The translations under genes were made by a program, and so were the position numbers. The notes below the pieces were generated by a model. That model was not told the origin of the DNA. It ran no database searches and saw only the letters and a program-made list of their open reading frames with translations. This document shows, one piece after another, positions 7,873 through 16,898 of a stretch of DNA of 64,000 nt. The DNA comes from Chitinophaga rupis (GTDB lineage: Bacteria; Bacteroidota; Bacteroidia; Chitinophagales; Chitinophagaceae). The first letter of the stretch is position 1. Every line of letters starts with the position of its first letter. The DNA lies in assembly GCF_900109685.1 (NCBI RefSeq), contig NZ_FOBB01000002.1, positions 1,048,085 to 1,112,084 of the forward strand. The letters are read 5' to 3'.

Positions 7873-8426
7873 GAGTATGGCTTTTTAAATAGCTTTTCTG
7901 TCAAGTCTTATTTTCAATATACTTATTCTAAATATCTCTACAAGTTAAACTTTTCTGCAGGAATAACCCGGGGTACCTAAAGAGTTATGAATCAACTGTG
8001 TTGGTTGGTAAGTTGTTGTTTATGAATAATTTGTATCATGTATAATGAAATGCCTGGTTCCATTTAATCCATCTCGTGCACTCATTACTTTGCAATATCC
8101 CAACTTTCCAGGCGCACTCCCGCATTGCTTGCAGGTTCCAAACAAAGGACCTTGCCCGGCGTCACCGGCTTGATAATGCCCCATCACCTAACTAAACCCT
8201 AAATGACAACCCAACGCCCCATAGCCCTCCAAACAGGCGGGCGCAGTCCGTGTTTGGACCTGCAGGCATGTAAAACCAAACCCAGGCCTGCAAACATACG
8301 TACCCAGGCATCTCCGGTAACCTAAATTAAGATCAACCAGTCCCCCCAAAAAAAACTTTTCAAAAAACTTTCCCAAAACCGATGAGATTTCTCCAACACA
8401 CGTCTCTTTAATAAAAACAACACCCT
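7873..8426. other. 554-base non-coding leader region before FecR
   Basis: No convincing gene. A 62-codon minus-strand frame (8188-8376) has no family resemblance or recognisable signal. The region holds two inverted copies of a TGCAGGT(T)CCAAACA element (8130-8144 plus, 8251-8264 minus), and a local stem TCCAAACA (8228-8235) with TGTTTGGA (8251-8258). The last 60 bases before FecR are A/C-rich. Regulatory sites for the FecR-SusC-SusD operon are expected here. Confidence 0.5.
8130..8264. promoter_or_regulatory. Inverted pair of TGCAGGT(T)CCAAACA elements
   Basis: TGCAGGTTCCAAACA at 8130-8144 faces TGTTTGGACCTGCA at 8251-8264; similarity extends outward (GCATTGCT- and -GGCATG). The second copy also pairs with TCCAAACA at 8228-8235 to form a short hairpin. 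It may be an operator pair or an RNA structure in the leader of the uptake operon; no protein is assigned. Confidence 0.35.
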
Positions 8427-9455
8427 TTGACGGAAAAAGCCTACCACTTATATACTACCAGGGACTTTATACTGGATGAGGATTTTCAGCAATGGGTGCT
8501 GCATCCCGATGTGAAAAACACTTACTATTGGGAAACCTGGCTGCGCGGGCACCCGGAAAAGCGCGCTACCATTGAAGCTGCCATTACCCTGGTACGCAGC
8601 ATCCGGTTTAAGGAATATACGCTTACAGAACAGGAAAAAGGCCAGCTATGGGACAATATCTGGGAACATCAAACAAACGAAGAAGAGCTGCCCGTTACAA
8701 GAAAACACTGGTGGGCCAGCTGGAAATATGCAGCCGCCATTATATTAATAGCCGCCACGTCATTATGGCTGATACAGCAACGGTCTTTTAAGCCGGTAAC
8801 GTATAGTGTATATACGCATTTAGGAGAAGTAAAACGCGCCTGGCTGCCGGATAGCTCTTTGGTAATATTAAACGCAGGCTCCCGTCTGCTGTACACGGGA
8901 AAAGCAGATCAGCGGGAAGTATGGCTGGATGGAGAAGCTTACTTCCATGTAAGGCATAACAACCAGCGTTTCATAGTACATACATACGACAAACTATCAG
9001 TAGAAGTATTAGGCACGCAGTTCAACGTCAATAGCTTTGGTAATAAGATTATGGTAGTACTGCAGCAGGGGCAGGTAAAGCTGAATGTACCAGCCACTCA
9101 TGCTCCTGAAACGCAGCTGTACCTGCAGCCCGGTGAAATGCTAAGCTATAATAAGCTGGATGGCAGCTATGCAAAAAGCAATGCACCGGTAAGCCGCCTC
9201 CTGGCCTGGACCAGCAGCCGCGTGGAAATGGAGAACTATACCTTATCAGATGCCGCAGCCTTTATGCAGCAGGTATTCGGCAAACGCCTGATCATGGCCG
9301 ATTCACAGCTGCTGCGCTACCAGGTATCCGGCTCTATGCCAGTGATCTATAATGCCGATACCATGATGACACAATTCGCAAAAGTTTTCAACGTAAAATT
9401 CAACCAAAAGGAAGAGTATATCTATATACGGAAGGGAAGTAACCGGGGTCACTAA
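8427..9455 (+). CDS. FecR-family anti-sigma factor
   Basis: 342 residues, from a TTG start at 8427 since no early ATG exists and the conserved N-terminal cytoplasmic motif (DFILDEDFQQWVLHP) begins within the first 30 residues. One membrane helix lies at about 100-117 (YAAAIILIAATSLWLI). The periplasmic FecR domain spans about 128-225 (LGEVKRAWLPDSSLVILNAGS, then GEAYFHV). A C-terminal DUF4974-like domain, about 271-338, contacts the STN domain of the cognate SusC. It holds an ECF sigma factor until the transporter signals substrate. SusC follows after 19 bases, so the two are co-transcribed. The expected adjacent sigma gene is missing; the nearest is at 4246. Confidence 0.92.
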   Translation: MTEKAYHLYTTRDFILDEDFQQWVLHPDVKNTYYWETWLRGHPEKRATIEAAITLVRSIRFKEYTLTEQEKGQLWDNIWEHQTNEEELPVTRKHWWASWKYAAAIILIAATSLWLIQQRSFKPVTYSVYTHLGEVKRAWLPDSSLVILNAGSRLLYTGKADQREVWLDGEAYFHVRHNNQRFIVHTYDKLSVEVLGTQFNVNSFGNKIMVVLQQGQVKLNVPATHAPETQLYLQPGEMLSYNKLDGSYAKSNAPVSRLLAWTSSRVEMENYTLSDAAAFMQQVFGKRLIMADSQLLRYQVSGSMPVIYNADTMMTQFAKVFNVKFNQKEEYIYIRKGSNRGH

Positions 9456-9474
9456 CACACAAAAAAAAGTACAC

Positions 9475-12400
9475 ATGCAAAAATGTTTACGTGTGCTGCC
9501 AATGCACATATTGGCGCTCGCATGGCTATGCCCTGCACTTTACGCGCAGGATCTGACAGCCGTTGCTGCAGGTCCGGCGGGCACTCCAAGGGAAGCAGCT
9601 TACCAGCTGGAAGAGCTTACCCTCAAAAATGTATTCCGGCAAACAGAAAACCGCTTCGGCATTTCCATCGCCTATAAAAGCGACCTGGTAAAAAGCCGCA
9701 AGGTAAAACTGGACCTTACCCTGTATCACTCGCCGGAAGAGATCCTGCAAAAAGCGCTTAGCCCCTTTAACCTGTCATTTGAAAAAGTGCGCGACCGCTT
9801 TTACCTGGTCACAGAAAAGAAAGCAGCAGAGCAGCTGGAAACACCCGCTGTGCCTGTGCTGCAGCAACAGCAGCGCCCTATCCATGGCAGGGTAACGGAT
9901 AAGAAAGGCGCACCCTTACCAGGGGTAACTATAAAGGTAAAGGGTACACGAAACGGCGCGCTTACCGATGCAGAAGGTAACTACACCCTGAATATTGACG
10001 GCAGCGGCAGCGAAGTGCTGGAAGTATCCTACGTAGGCTATGAAAGCCGGGAAATACCCGTAGGCAGCCAGTCGGCCCTGGATGTAACCCTGCAGGAAAA
10101 TACCAGCTCACTCAATGAGGTAGTGGTAACCGGTTATACCTCCCAGCGTAAAAAAGACCTTACCGGCGCCGTTACCATCGTTAAGGTGGCAGACATGAAC
10201 AAGCAGCCCACCGCGCAGGTAGAGAACCAGCTGCAGGGGCAGGCCTCCGGCGTAACGGTCATCGGTTCCGGGCAGCCCGGTGCCGCGCCCATGGTACGGA
10301 TCCGCGGGGTAAACACGTTTGGTAATAACACGCCCTTATATGTGGTAGATGGCGTACCCACGCAGAACATCAGTGACCTGAACCCCAATGATGTAGCCAC
10401 CATGCAGGTGTTAAAAGATGCCGGCGCTGCATCCATTTACGGATCCCGTGCATCCAATGGCGTTATCATCATCACCACTAAAAGAGGCAGCGGTAAGGTA
10501 AAAGTGCAGTACGATGCATATTATGGCCGCCAGTATCCTAAAGGCGGTAACGTGTGGCATGCGCTGAACCCACAGGAAATGGCTAACCTGCGCTGGATGG
10601 CGTATAAGAACTCCGGCATTGCCAATCCGTCGGATACGCTGTATGGCAGCGGCCCCACACCGGTGCTGCCGGATTACCTGCTGCCCGTAGGGCTCAAAGA
10701 AGGCGACCCCCGTACCGATCCTTCCCTGTATTATGTAAATCCCAATTATACAGACCAGGATGATTTCAATAATTTTTACCGCATCACCAAAGCCAATAAA
10801 GCAGGTACGGATTGGTATCACGAAGTATTTAAACCCGCGCCCATTACCAGCCATAACCTGTCTGTAAGCGGTGGTGGCGACCGTGGTAACTACCTGTTCT
10901 CGCTCAACTATTTTAACCAGGAAGGTACCTTAATGAACACCTACCTGAAACGTTACACCCTGCGCTCCAACAGCCAGTTCAATATTACAGATCATATAAG
11001 GGTAGGGGAAAATATATCCGTCTCCGTTACAGATAACCCCAGCATAGAATCACTGACCAGTGAAAATGCAGTATCCATGAGCTACCGCCAGCAGCCCATT
11101 ATACCTGTATATGATATTATGGGCAACTTTGCAGGTTCCTATGGACTGGGTTTGGGCGATGCGGCTAATCCTGTAGCGCAGCAGTACCGCACCCGTACCA
11201 ATAAAGGGCAAAGCAATCGCGTGTTCGGCAATGTGTATGCGGAGGTAGACCTGTTCAAATACTTTACCGTACGCACCAGCTTTGGCGGTGAGGTGTATTC
11301 AAGCTGGGATCATACCTTCACCTATCCCCAGTATGAGAACAGGGAGAATGCTTCCCTGAACTCTTACAGTGAAAATTCAGGCAACGGTCATAACTGGACC
11401 TGGACCAACACCCTGGCCTTCCAGCATACCTTTGCCGGTGCGCACGACCTAAAACTGCTGGTAGGTACAGAAGCCTATGATGAACGCGGCAGAACGCTGA
11501 ACGGCACCACGCAGGATTTCTTTACGTTTGATCCCAACTACGTGGATAACTCCACCGGCGGTGGCGGGCAAACAGCGGCCAATACCCGTTTCTCCAATGC
11601 GCTGGTATCGCTCATCGGCCGCCTGGATTACAGCTACCGCGATAAATACCTGTTAGGCGCTACGCTGCGCCGCGATGGATCGTCCAAGCTGCTTTACAAC
11701 CGCTATGGCTGGTTCCCGGCTGTAAGCGCCGGCTGGCGTATTTCCCAGGAGCAGTTTATGAAAGGCCTTACCTGGCTCACCGATCTGAAGATCCGTGGCG
11801 GCTGGGGCGTAATGGGCAACCAGTTTAACTTGTCTCCCTATAACGCATATACGTTATTTAATGGCAATAAAAATTCATCCTATTACGATCTTACCGGCTC
11901 TAACAATAGTATCCTGCAAGGCTTTCAGCCGTACCAGATCGGTAACCCCTATGCCAAATGGGAAAGCGATATCAATACCAACATAGGTATAGACGCCAGC
12001 TTGTTCGGCGGTAAGCTGGAAATATCTGCCGACTATTATCAGAAGAACATCAAAGACCTGCTCTATAATCCTGAGCTGCCCGGTACTAACGGCGTAGCGC
12101 AGCAGCCATATGCCAACGTAGCCAATATGTCAAACCACGGGATAGATATTACCATTGGCACGCATACCAACATTGCCAAAGAGCTGCAGCTGGATGCAAC
12201 CATAACCTTTACCACCTATAAAAATAAGATCAAGAAAATAGCAGAAGGCATCAACTATTTTGATGAGGATGGCCGCCGTTTTGATGGCAGCACCATCATC
12301 CGCAACGCAGCCGGCCACCCGGTTTCCTCTTTCTTTGGATATAAGGTAACAGGTTTCTGGAATGATGATAGCGAGATTGCCGCCGCCGATGCAGAAGCGC

Positions 12401-13032
12401 AGAAAGCCACCGGTGATCCCAACGCCACCTACCAGACAGACGCCAGTTTGGGCCGCTTCCGTTATGCAGATATCAACCATGATGGACAGATCACCGCAGA
12501 TGACCGCACCTTCCTGGGCGATCCTAACCCGGATGTATCCTACGGCATTAACCTGGGCCTCAAATACAAGGGATTTGATTTCAGCATTTTCCTGTACGGC
12601 GTGCAGGGTAACCAGATCTGGAACAACGTAAAATGGTGGACAGACTTTTACTCCTCCTTTGACGGTGCAAAAAGTAAAACCGCCCTGTACGATTCCTGGC
12701 GCCCGGATCATAAGAATGCCAAAGCGCCCATCCAGGAAAACGCCGGCTCTTTCAGCACGAACAACGTACCCAACTCTTATTTCGTGGATAACGGCGCTTA
12801 CCTGCGCGCCAAGAACATACAGCTGGGATATACGCTGCCGGCCGGTATGCTGAACCGCGTGCATGTGGATAGGTTGCGGGTGTACATTCAGGCCGCCAAC
12901 CTGTTCACCATCACCAAATACAAAGGCATTGATCCTGAAATTGGCGGCTCTGGTGTAACGGACTTTGGTATTGACGAAGGGGCCTATCCCAGTCAGCGTG
13001 AGTTCCTGGTAGGTGTGAATCTCTCTTTCTAA
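9475..13032 (+). CDS. SusC/RagA-family TonB-dependent outer-membrane transporter with STN signalling domain
   Basis: 1185 residues. Signal peptide 1-25 (ending ALYAQ); STN domain about 47-114, which relays substrate status to FecR. A carboxypeptidase-regulatory-like beta sandwich spans about 136-210, with the TonB-box region EVVVTGY at 215-221. The plug at about 229-340 has SusC signatures (LYVVDGVPT, ASIYGSRASNGVIIITTKRG), then the 22-strand barrel ends in an aromatic residue (NLSF). It moves oligosaccharides or peptides into the periplasm with its SusD partner, which follows after 18 bases. The presence of STN with FecR upstream marks a self-signalling uptake locus. The substrate cannot be read from the sequence. 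Confidence 0.95.
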   Translation: MQKCLRVLPMHILALAWLCPALYAQDLTAVAAGPAGTPREAAYQLEELTLKNVFRQTENRFGISIAYKSDLVKSRKVKLDLTLYHSPEEILQKALSPFNLSFEKVRDRFYLVTEKKAAEQLETPAVPVLQQQQRPIHGRVTDKKGAPLPGVTIKVKGTRNGALTDAEGNYTLNIDGSGSEVLEVSYVGYESREIPVGSQSALDVTLQENTSSLNEVVVTGYTSQRKKDLTGAVTIVKVADMNKQPTAQVENQLQGQASGVTVIGSGQPGAAPMVRIRGVNTFGNNTPLYVVDGVPTQNISDLNPNDVATMQVLKDAGAASIYGSRASNGVIIITTKRGSGKVKVQYDAYYGRQYPKGGNVWHALNPQEMANLRWMAYKNSGIANPSDTLYGSGPTPVLPDYLLPVGLKEGDPRTDPSLYYVNPNYTDQDDFNNFYRITKANKAGTDWYHEVFKPAPITSHNLSVSGGGDRGNYLFSLNYFNQEGTLMNTYLKRYTLRSNSQFNITDHIRVGENISVSVTDNPSIESLTSENAVSMSYRQQPIIPVYDIMGNFAGSYGLGLGDAANPVAQQYRTRTNKGQSNRVFGNVYAEVDLFKYFTVRTSFGGEVYSSWDHTFTYPQYENRENASLNSYSENSGNGHNWTWTNTLAFQHTFAGAHDLKLLVGTEAYDERGRTLNGTTQDFFTFDPNYVDNSTGGGGQTAANTRFSNALVSLIGRLDYSYRDKYLLGATLRRDGSSKLLYNRYGWFPAVSAGWRISQEQFMKGLTWLTDLKIRGGWGVMGNQFNLSPYNAYTLFNGNKNSSYYDLTGSNNSILQGFQPYQIGNPYAKWESDINTNIGIDASLFGGKLEISADYYQKNIKDLLYNPELPGTNGVAQQPYANVANMSNHGIDITIGTHTNIAKELQLDATITFTTYKNKIKKIAEGINYFDEDGRRFDGSTIIRNAAGHPVSSFFGYKVTGFWNDDSEIAAADAEAQKATGDPNATYQTDASLGRFRYADINHDGQITADDRTFLGDPNPDVSYGINLGLKYKGFDFSIFLYGVQGNQIWNNVKWWTDFYSSFDGAKSKTALYDSWRPDHKNAKAPIQENAGSFSTNNVPNSYFVDNGAYLRAKNIQLGYTLPAGMLNRVHVDRLRVYIQAANLFTITKYKGIDPEIGGSGVTDFGIDEGAYPSQREFLVGVNLSF

Positions 13033-13050
13033 ACCATTAAAAAGTAAGTG

Positions 13051-14802
13051 ATGCAAAACATACGTTTAATAGGTAGTATATCATTGCTGGCAGCCGCCTT
13101 GCTGTCACAGTCCTGCAGCAAAAGCTTCCTGGACCGTGCGCCGCTGTCGGCCTTAGATGAAAATGCCCTTACCACTAAAAAGGGTGTGAACACTTTGCTC
13201 ATTGGCGCCTATGGTGCGCTGGACGGGCAGGATTATAAAGATGGAGATATGGTGAACCTTTCCGGCGGCAGCGGTTATGCCGTATCGCCGGATAACTGGA
13301 TCTACGGCAGCGTGTGCGGTGGTGATGCGCATAAAGGCAGCGACCCCTTTGATTCCCCGGCCACCATGGCCATTGCTTCTTTTAAGGGAGATGCCAGCAA
13401 CAGTTTTTTCAATGATAAATGGCGCGTGGATTATGAAGGCGTAACCCGCTGTAATACCGTGTTACGCATACTGCCGGCTGTAAAAGATATGTCGGAAGAT
13501 GAGAAAACAGAGGTAGAGGCGGAAGCCCGCTTTTTACGCGCGCATTATTATTCTGATCTGAAGAAGATGTTTAACATGGTGCCCTGGATAGATGAAAAAC
13601 AAAGTGATTTTAAGATGCCCAATGACCAGGACATATGGCCCGACATTCAAACGGATTTCAAATTTGCCATGGATAACCTGCACGAAACGCAGGAAGAAGC
13701 AGGCCGCCCTAATAAATGGGCAGCCGCCGCTTACCTGGCCAAAACCCTGCTGTACCAGCATAAATTTACAGATGCAAAAACCTTGTTCGACCAGATCATT
13801 GCACAGGGCATCACCTCCAAGGGAGAACGTTATGCGCTGGTAAATAAGTTCGAAGATAACTTTGACGCAGCTACGGAAAACAATTCCGAATCTGTTTTTG
13901 CTATCCAGTATGATGCGAATGACGGCTCCGGCACCACAGCCAATGCCAACCAGGGCGAGATGCTGAACTACCCTTACAACGGGCCTTTCAGCTGCTGCGG
14001 TTTTTACCAGCCTTCGCAAGACCTGGTGAACTCCTACATTACAGATGCAGGCGGTTTGCCTTACCTGGATGCCTATAACCAGCATAATGCCAATACTGAA
14101 ACCGTAGATCCCCGCCTTGACTGGACAGTAGGCCGCCAGGGCATACCTTACCTTGACTGGGGCGTGCACCCCGGTGCAGCCTGGGCCCGCGATCCCGTGG
14201 ATGCCGGTGTATACTCCGCTAAAAAGAATGTGTACTGGCAGGCTACGCAGGACGATTATTATGATCCCCGCAGCTGGGCCCCTGGTAATGCCATTAACTA
14301 TAACCTGATCCGTTATGCAGATGTATTGCTGATGGCTGCCGAATGTGAAGCGCAGCTCTCCAATTTTGCCAAGGCAGAAGAGTATGTGAATATGGTACGC
14401 AACCGCGCCGCCATACCAGCCGGTTGGGTGTATAAGTATAAGGATAACAACAAACCAATGGGCGGCTTCTCCACCACGCCCGCAGCTAATTACAGCGTAA
14501 AGCCTTACCCCGCAGGTACCTTCGCCTCCAAAGGGCAGGCTTATGCCTTAAAGGCTGTTTACTTTGAGCGTAAGCTGGAGCTGGCCATGGAAGGCCACCG
14601 CTTTTTTGACCTGGTGCGCTGGGGCCAGGCAGATGTGGCTATTAACGCCTACTTTGCCTTTGAAGGCACTATTACTACAGATGTAAGAGGCGCACATTTC
14701 ACTAAGAATGTAAACGAGTATTTCCCCATTCCGCAGCGCCAGATAGATCTAAGCCTGAAGAATGGCACCGCAACATTAAAACAGAACCCTGGTTATCATT
14801 AA
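13051..14802 (+). CDS. SusD/RagB-family surface lipoprotein
   Basis: 583 residues from ATG 13051; a GTG codon directly before it is the alternative start. Lipoprotein signal with the cysteine in LLSQSCSKSFLD, so it is anchored to the outer membrane and caps the SusC barrel. It is built of TPR-like helices; typical SusD motifs are present: the N-terminal helix region, AEARFLRAHYYSDL near residue 155, LIRYADVLLMAAE near 425, and the C-terminal FERKLELAMEGHRFFDLVRWG. The end, EYFPIPQRQIDLS, is also typical. It binds the ligand for import. A strong terminator hairpin follows 28 bases downstream. Confidence 0.95.
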   Translation: MQNIRLIGSISLLAAALLSQSCSKSFLDRAPLSALDENALTTKKGVNTLLIGAYGALDGQDYKDGDMVNLSGGSGYAVSPDNWIYGSVCGGDAHKGSDPFDSPATMAIASFKGDASNSFFNDKWRVDYEGVTRCNTVLRILPAVKDMSEDEKTEVEAEARFLRAHYYSDLKKMFNMVPWIDEKQSDFKMPNDQDIWPDIQTDFKFAMDNLHETQEEAGRPNKWAAAAYLAKTLLYQHKFTDAKTLFDQIIAQGITSKGERYALVNKFEDNFDAATENNSESVFAIQYDANDGSGTTANANQGEMLNYPYNGPFSCCGFYQPSQDLVNSYITDAGGLPYLDAYNQHNANTETVDPRLDWTVGRQGIPYLDWGVHPGAAWARDPVDAGVYSAKKNVYWQATQDDYYDPRSWAPGNAINYNLIRYADVLLMAAECEAQLSNFAKAEEYVNMVRNRAAIPAGWVYKYKDNNKPMGGFSTTPAANYSVKPYPAGTFASKGQAYALKAVYFERKLELAMEGHRFFDLVRWGQADVAINAYFAFEGTITTDVRGAHFTKNVNEYFPIPQRQIDLSLKNGTATLKQNPGYH

Positions 14803-14830
14803 AGGTGTATTATAAGAAAGCAACAAACAG

Positions 14831-14858
14831 AGGGCGCTTTATCAAAGGCGCCCTCTTT
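14831..14858 (+). terminator. Rho-independent-type terminator after SusD
   Basis: GAGGGCGC-CTTT-type stem: GAGGGCGCTTT at 14831-14841 pairs with AAAGGCGCCCTC, ending at 14858, followed by TTTACATTAT. It separates the FecR-SusC-SusD unit from the lipoprotein gene at 14979, suggesting that the latter has its own promoter or is reached by read-through. Confidence 0.75.
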
Positions 14859-14978
14859 ACATTATCATTGTGTTAACCGCATGTATTATCCCCGGATAAC
14901 GCCTAAATTAATTGCCCTAAACCCGATCCTTGCTCCGTATTTACACAAAACCCTATAACAACCCAAACCCACTATTAT

Positions 14979-16715
14979 ATGACACGAGCATTAAAAAGTA
15001 CGTTACCGCTCTTACTGCTTATTATGGCAGGCTGTAAAAAAAATGACACCCTCTTACCCATTAAAGAAAAAGAAGTAATGGGCGTTGTAAGACCCATGGG
15101 CGTTACACCCGTTACCTTTAACTGGGAAACGGTTAACTGGATGCCAACCCCTCCCGGACAATCGCAGATACCGCCACCCTGGTCAGGGCAGGGAAGCCTT
15201 ACCTCTACCTACGGTATAGATGTAGTGAGCGATCATAAAGCTTCCGACGGATGGGTGCTGCTGTACAACACATTTAATGCCCTGGCGCCTGCACCACTTG
15301 TAAACCCTTACTTTATACTGTACAACAGGTACAGGGGTTTAATGCGCATTTATTTTTACACTACCACACAGTTTGTGTATCCCTCTACTTACGTGGTGGA
15401 TGGGGTGTCGGTGATCTCCAACGCAGGCACCACTTTATTAAACTACCTGGGAAATGAGGTCGTGGATCCCTCAAAAAAGCGCACCTCCTTTACACAGGTT
15501 GAGCCGGCGCCAACAGATGGCTCCCAGCCGCTGGCCGCCAACAGATGGTATATGCTGCAGTATGAGATGGCTTACGATCCGCAGATCACCAGCCTTACTT
15601 CCGATAACATCCAGATCAGCTGGTTCACTAATTTCAATAGTGTGTCGTCCATTGCACTGGGCGGCTCATTAACAGGTACCATTAAGAGTGCGGTAGGGGC
15701 GCCGGGAACTGCGATGAATTCCGCACTGCAAACAACAGGAAAGGTGGTAGGACAGGGAGCGCTGGCCTGGATAGGGAGCGCCGTGCTGCAGAACAACGGC
15801 AATACTACCACCGGAACAAATACCATGGGAATAGGTGTCACCGCATTTAAGAATATAGCTAAAGGTCTGGAAAGCGCGCTGTCAGCAGCAAGCGGCAATT
15901 TTCCCGGTGCTATCGCAGGCATTTTCAGCGCCATATTCGGCGGTAACAGCGGCTCCCAGGGGGTTAATATGAACATTGATGCAAGTATTAACATGACAGG
16001 AACCTTAACAACGGCAGGCTCGTTCCCTTCAAGCCCTACTTCCCTGTATGTGCCGGGTACGCAGATCTTATCAACCGCGCAGAACTATGTTCCGCTAAGC
16101 AATGAGCCTTTGGGTGTTTTTAATTTAAGGGCAAGGCCTGTTATCGATATTACAGTATATGAACAGGGCTGGCCGGACTATAATTGGCCGGCAGGCACCA
16201 ATACATCGATGGTCACTTTTGGCTACCATGCCACTGCACCGGAGAATGATCTTTTTACACCCAATCCCAATGTTATTAAGGATGGTGCTGATGGTGCAGT
16301 GATCAATGAGTATACGGAAGAGCCGCTTTTCATACTGTGGGATAGTATTTACACAGCAGGAGGCAACTATGCTAACAATCTGCCAAACATCGAGCTTTCC
16401 TCCCGGGCGCAATATGAAGACAAAGGCGCCAGCAGGGTGATTTCCTCCACCGGCGACCTTACAGATTCCAACATTGGTTTTAGCTTTATTTCCACTGGTC
16501 TGGCTAAAGACCTGGCCATAACAGGAGAAGGCGGCTGGTCAGCAGGAGATTATTTAACGCATGGCGCAGCCTTAAGGGTAAAAGTAACATTGCATCCAAA
16601 CTCCGGCGGCACCTACATTACCAACATAAAAACATTTGTGGCAAACGTGAGGATCCACGTAATAAGGCCATTGGGGCAACCCGAAGTTGTTTCCCCCATC
16701 CTGGGGCTTAACTAG
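14979..16715 (+). CDS. Unknown lipoprotein with central Gly/Ala-rich hydrophobic segment
   Basis: 578 residues. Lipobox LLIMAGC with Cys about residue 19, so it is membrane-anchored. Residues 40-220 are beta-rich with many Trp/Tyr/Pro. Residues about 225-330 are unusual: low-charge, Gly/Ala/Ser/Ile-rich stretches (GALAWIGSAVLQNN, GAIAGIFSAIFGGNSGS) that could form two hydrophobic helices flanking a Thr/Asn-rich turn. The rest is beta-rich and ends in ISPILGLN-like sequence. It lies downstream of a SusC/SusD pair and may be an accessory surface protein. More AGG/AGA codons are visible here than in the Sus genes. I do not recognise the family. Confidence 0.7.
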   Translation: MTRALKSTLPLLLLIMAGCKKNDTLLPIKEKEVMGVVRPMGVTPVTFNWETVNWMPTPPGQSQIPPPWSGQGSLTSTYGIDVVSDHKASDGWVLLYNTFNALAPAPLVNPYFILYNRYRGLMRIYFYTTTQFVYPSTYVVDGVSVISNAGTTLLNYLGNEVVDPSKKRTSFTQVEPAPTDGSQPLAANRWYMLQYEMAYDPQITSLTSDNIQISWFTNFNSVSSIALGGSLTGTIKSAVGAPGTAMNSALQTTGKVVGQGALAWIGSAVLQNNGNTTTGTNTMGIGVTAFKNIAKGLESALSAASGNFPGAIAGIFSAIFGGNSGSQGVNMNIDASINMTGTLTTAGSFPSSPTSLYVPGTQILSTAQNYVPLSNEPLGVFNLRARPVIDITVYEQGWPDYNWPAGTNTSMVTFGYHATAPENDLFTPNPNVIKDGADGAVINEYTEEPLFILWDSIYTAGGNYANNLPNIELSSRAQYEDKGASRVISSTGDLTDSNIGFSFISTGLAKDLAITGEGGWSAGDYLTHGAALRVKVTLHPNSGGTYITNIKTFVANVRIHVIRPLGQPEVVSPILGLN

Positions 16716-16742
16716 GCAGTTCCCGATGTATTACGAGCTACC

Positions 16743-16773
16743 GGTTCTGCAGGCAGGTATTGTCTGCAGAACC
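16743..16773 (+). terminator. Hairpin after the lipoprotein gene
   Basis: GGTTCTGCAG (16743-16752) pairs perfectly with CTGCAGAACC (16764-16773) across an 11-base loop, 27 bases past the stop codon. There is no T run, so termination is likely but not certain. Confidence 0.55.
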
Positions 16774-16832
16774 CAGGTAGTATTCCCATAATATTCCAGT
16801 GATAATGCGTAGGCAATTGCTGCGCAACTGGT

Positions 16833-16898
16833 ATTAAAAGCGTATGATATTGGGGGTAAAAGCGCATAACATCCCTATTAAAAGCGCATGAAGGTTAA
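16833..16898. repeat. Three direct repeats with an exact 22-base period
   Basis: TAAAAGCGTATGA at 16835, TAAAAGCGCATAA at 16857 and TAAAAGCGCATGA at 16879: three 13-base near-copies spaced exactly 22 bases. They sit between two convergent genes and the last runs up to the VOC gene's stop. This iteron-like spacing could bind a protein on one DNA face; no function is known. Confidence 0.6.

Noticed and set aside
8188..8376. 62-codon minus-strand gene before FecR
   Set aside because: No start-region signal, no resemblance to a protein family, contains a hairpin and repeat elements that explain the sequence.
12130..13056. 308-codon open frame on the minus strand opposite the first SusC gene
   Set aside because: It mirrors the codon pattern of the plus-strand SusC gene, has no family-like motifs, and SusC is unambiguous. 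A shadow frame.
13534..14169. 211-codon minus-strand frame opposite SusD
   Set aside because: Shadow of a clear SusD gene; no start signals or motifs.
16835..16891. Possible CRISPR repeats
   Set aside because: Only three 13-base units at a 22-base period, with 9-base intervals, no spacers of 30-40 bases and no cas genes.
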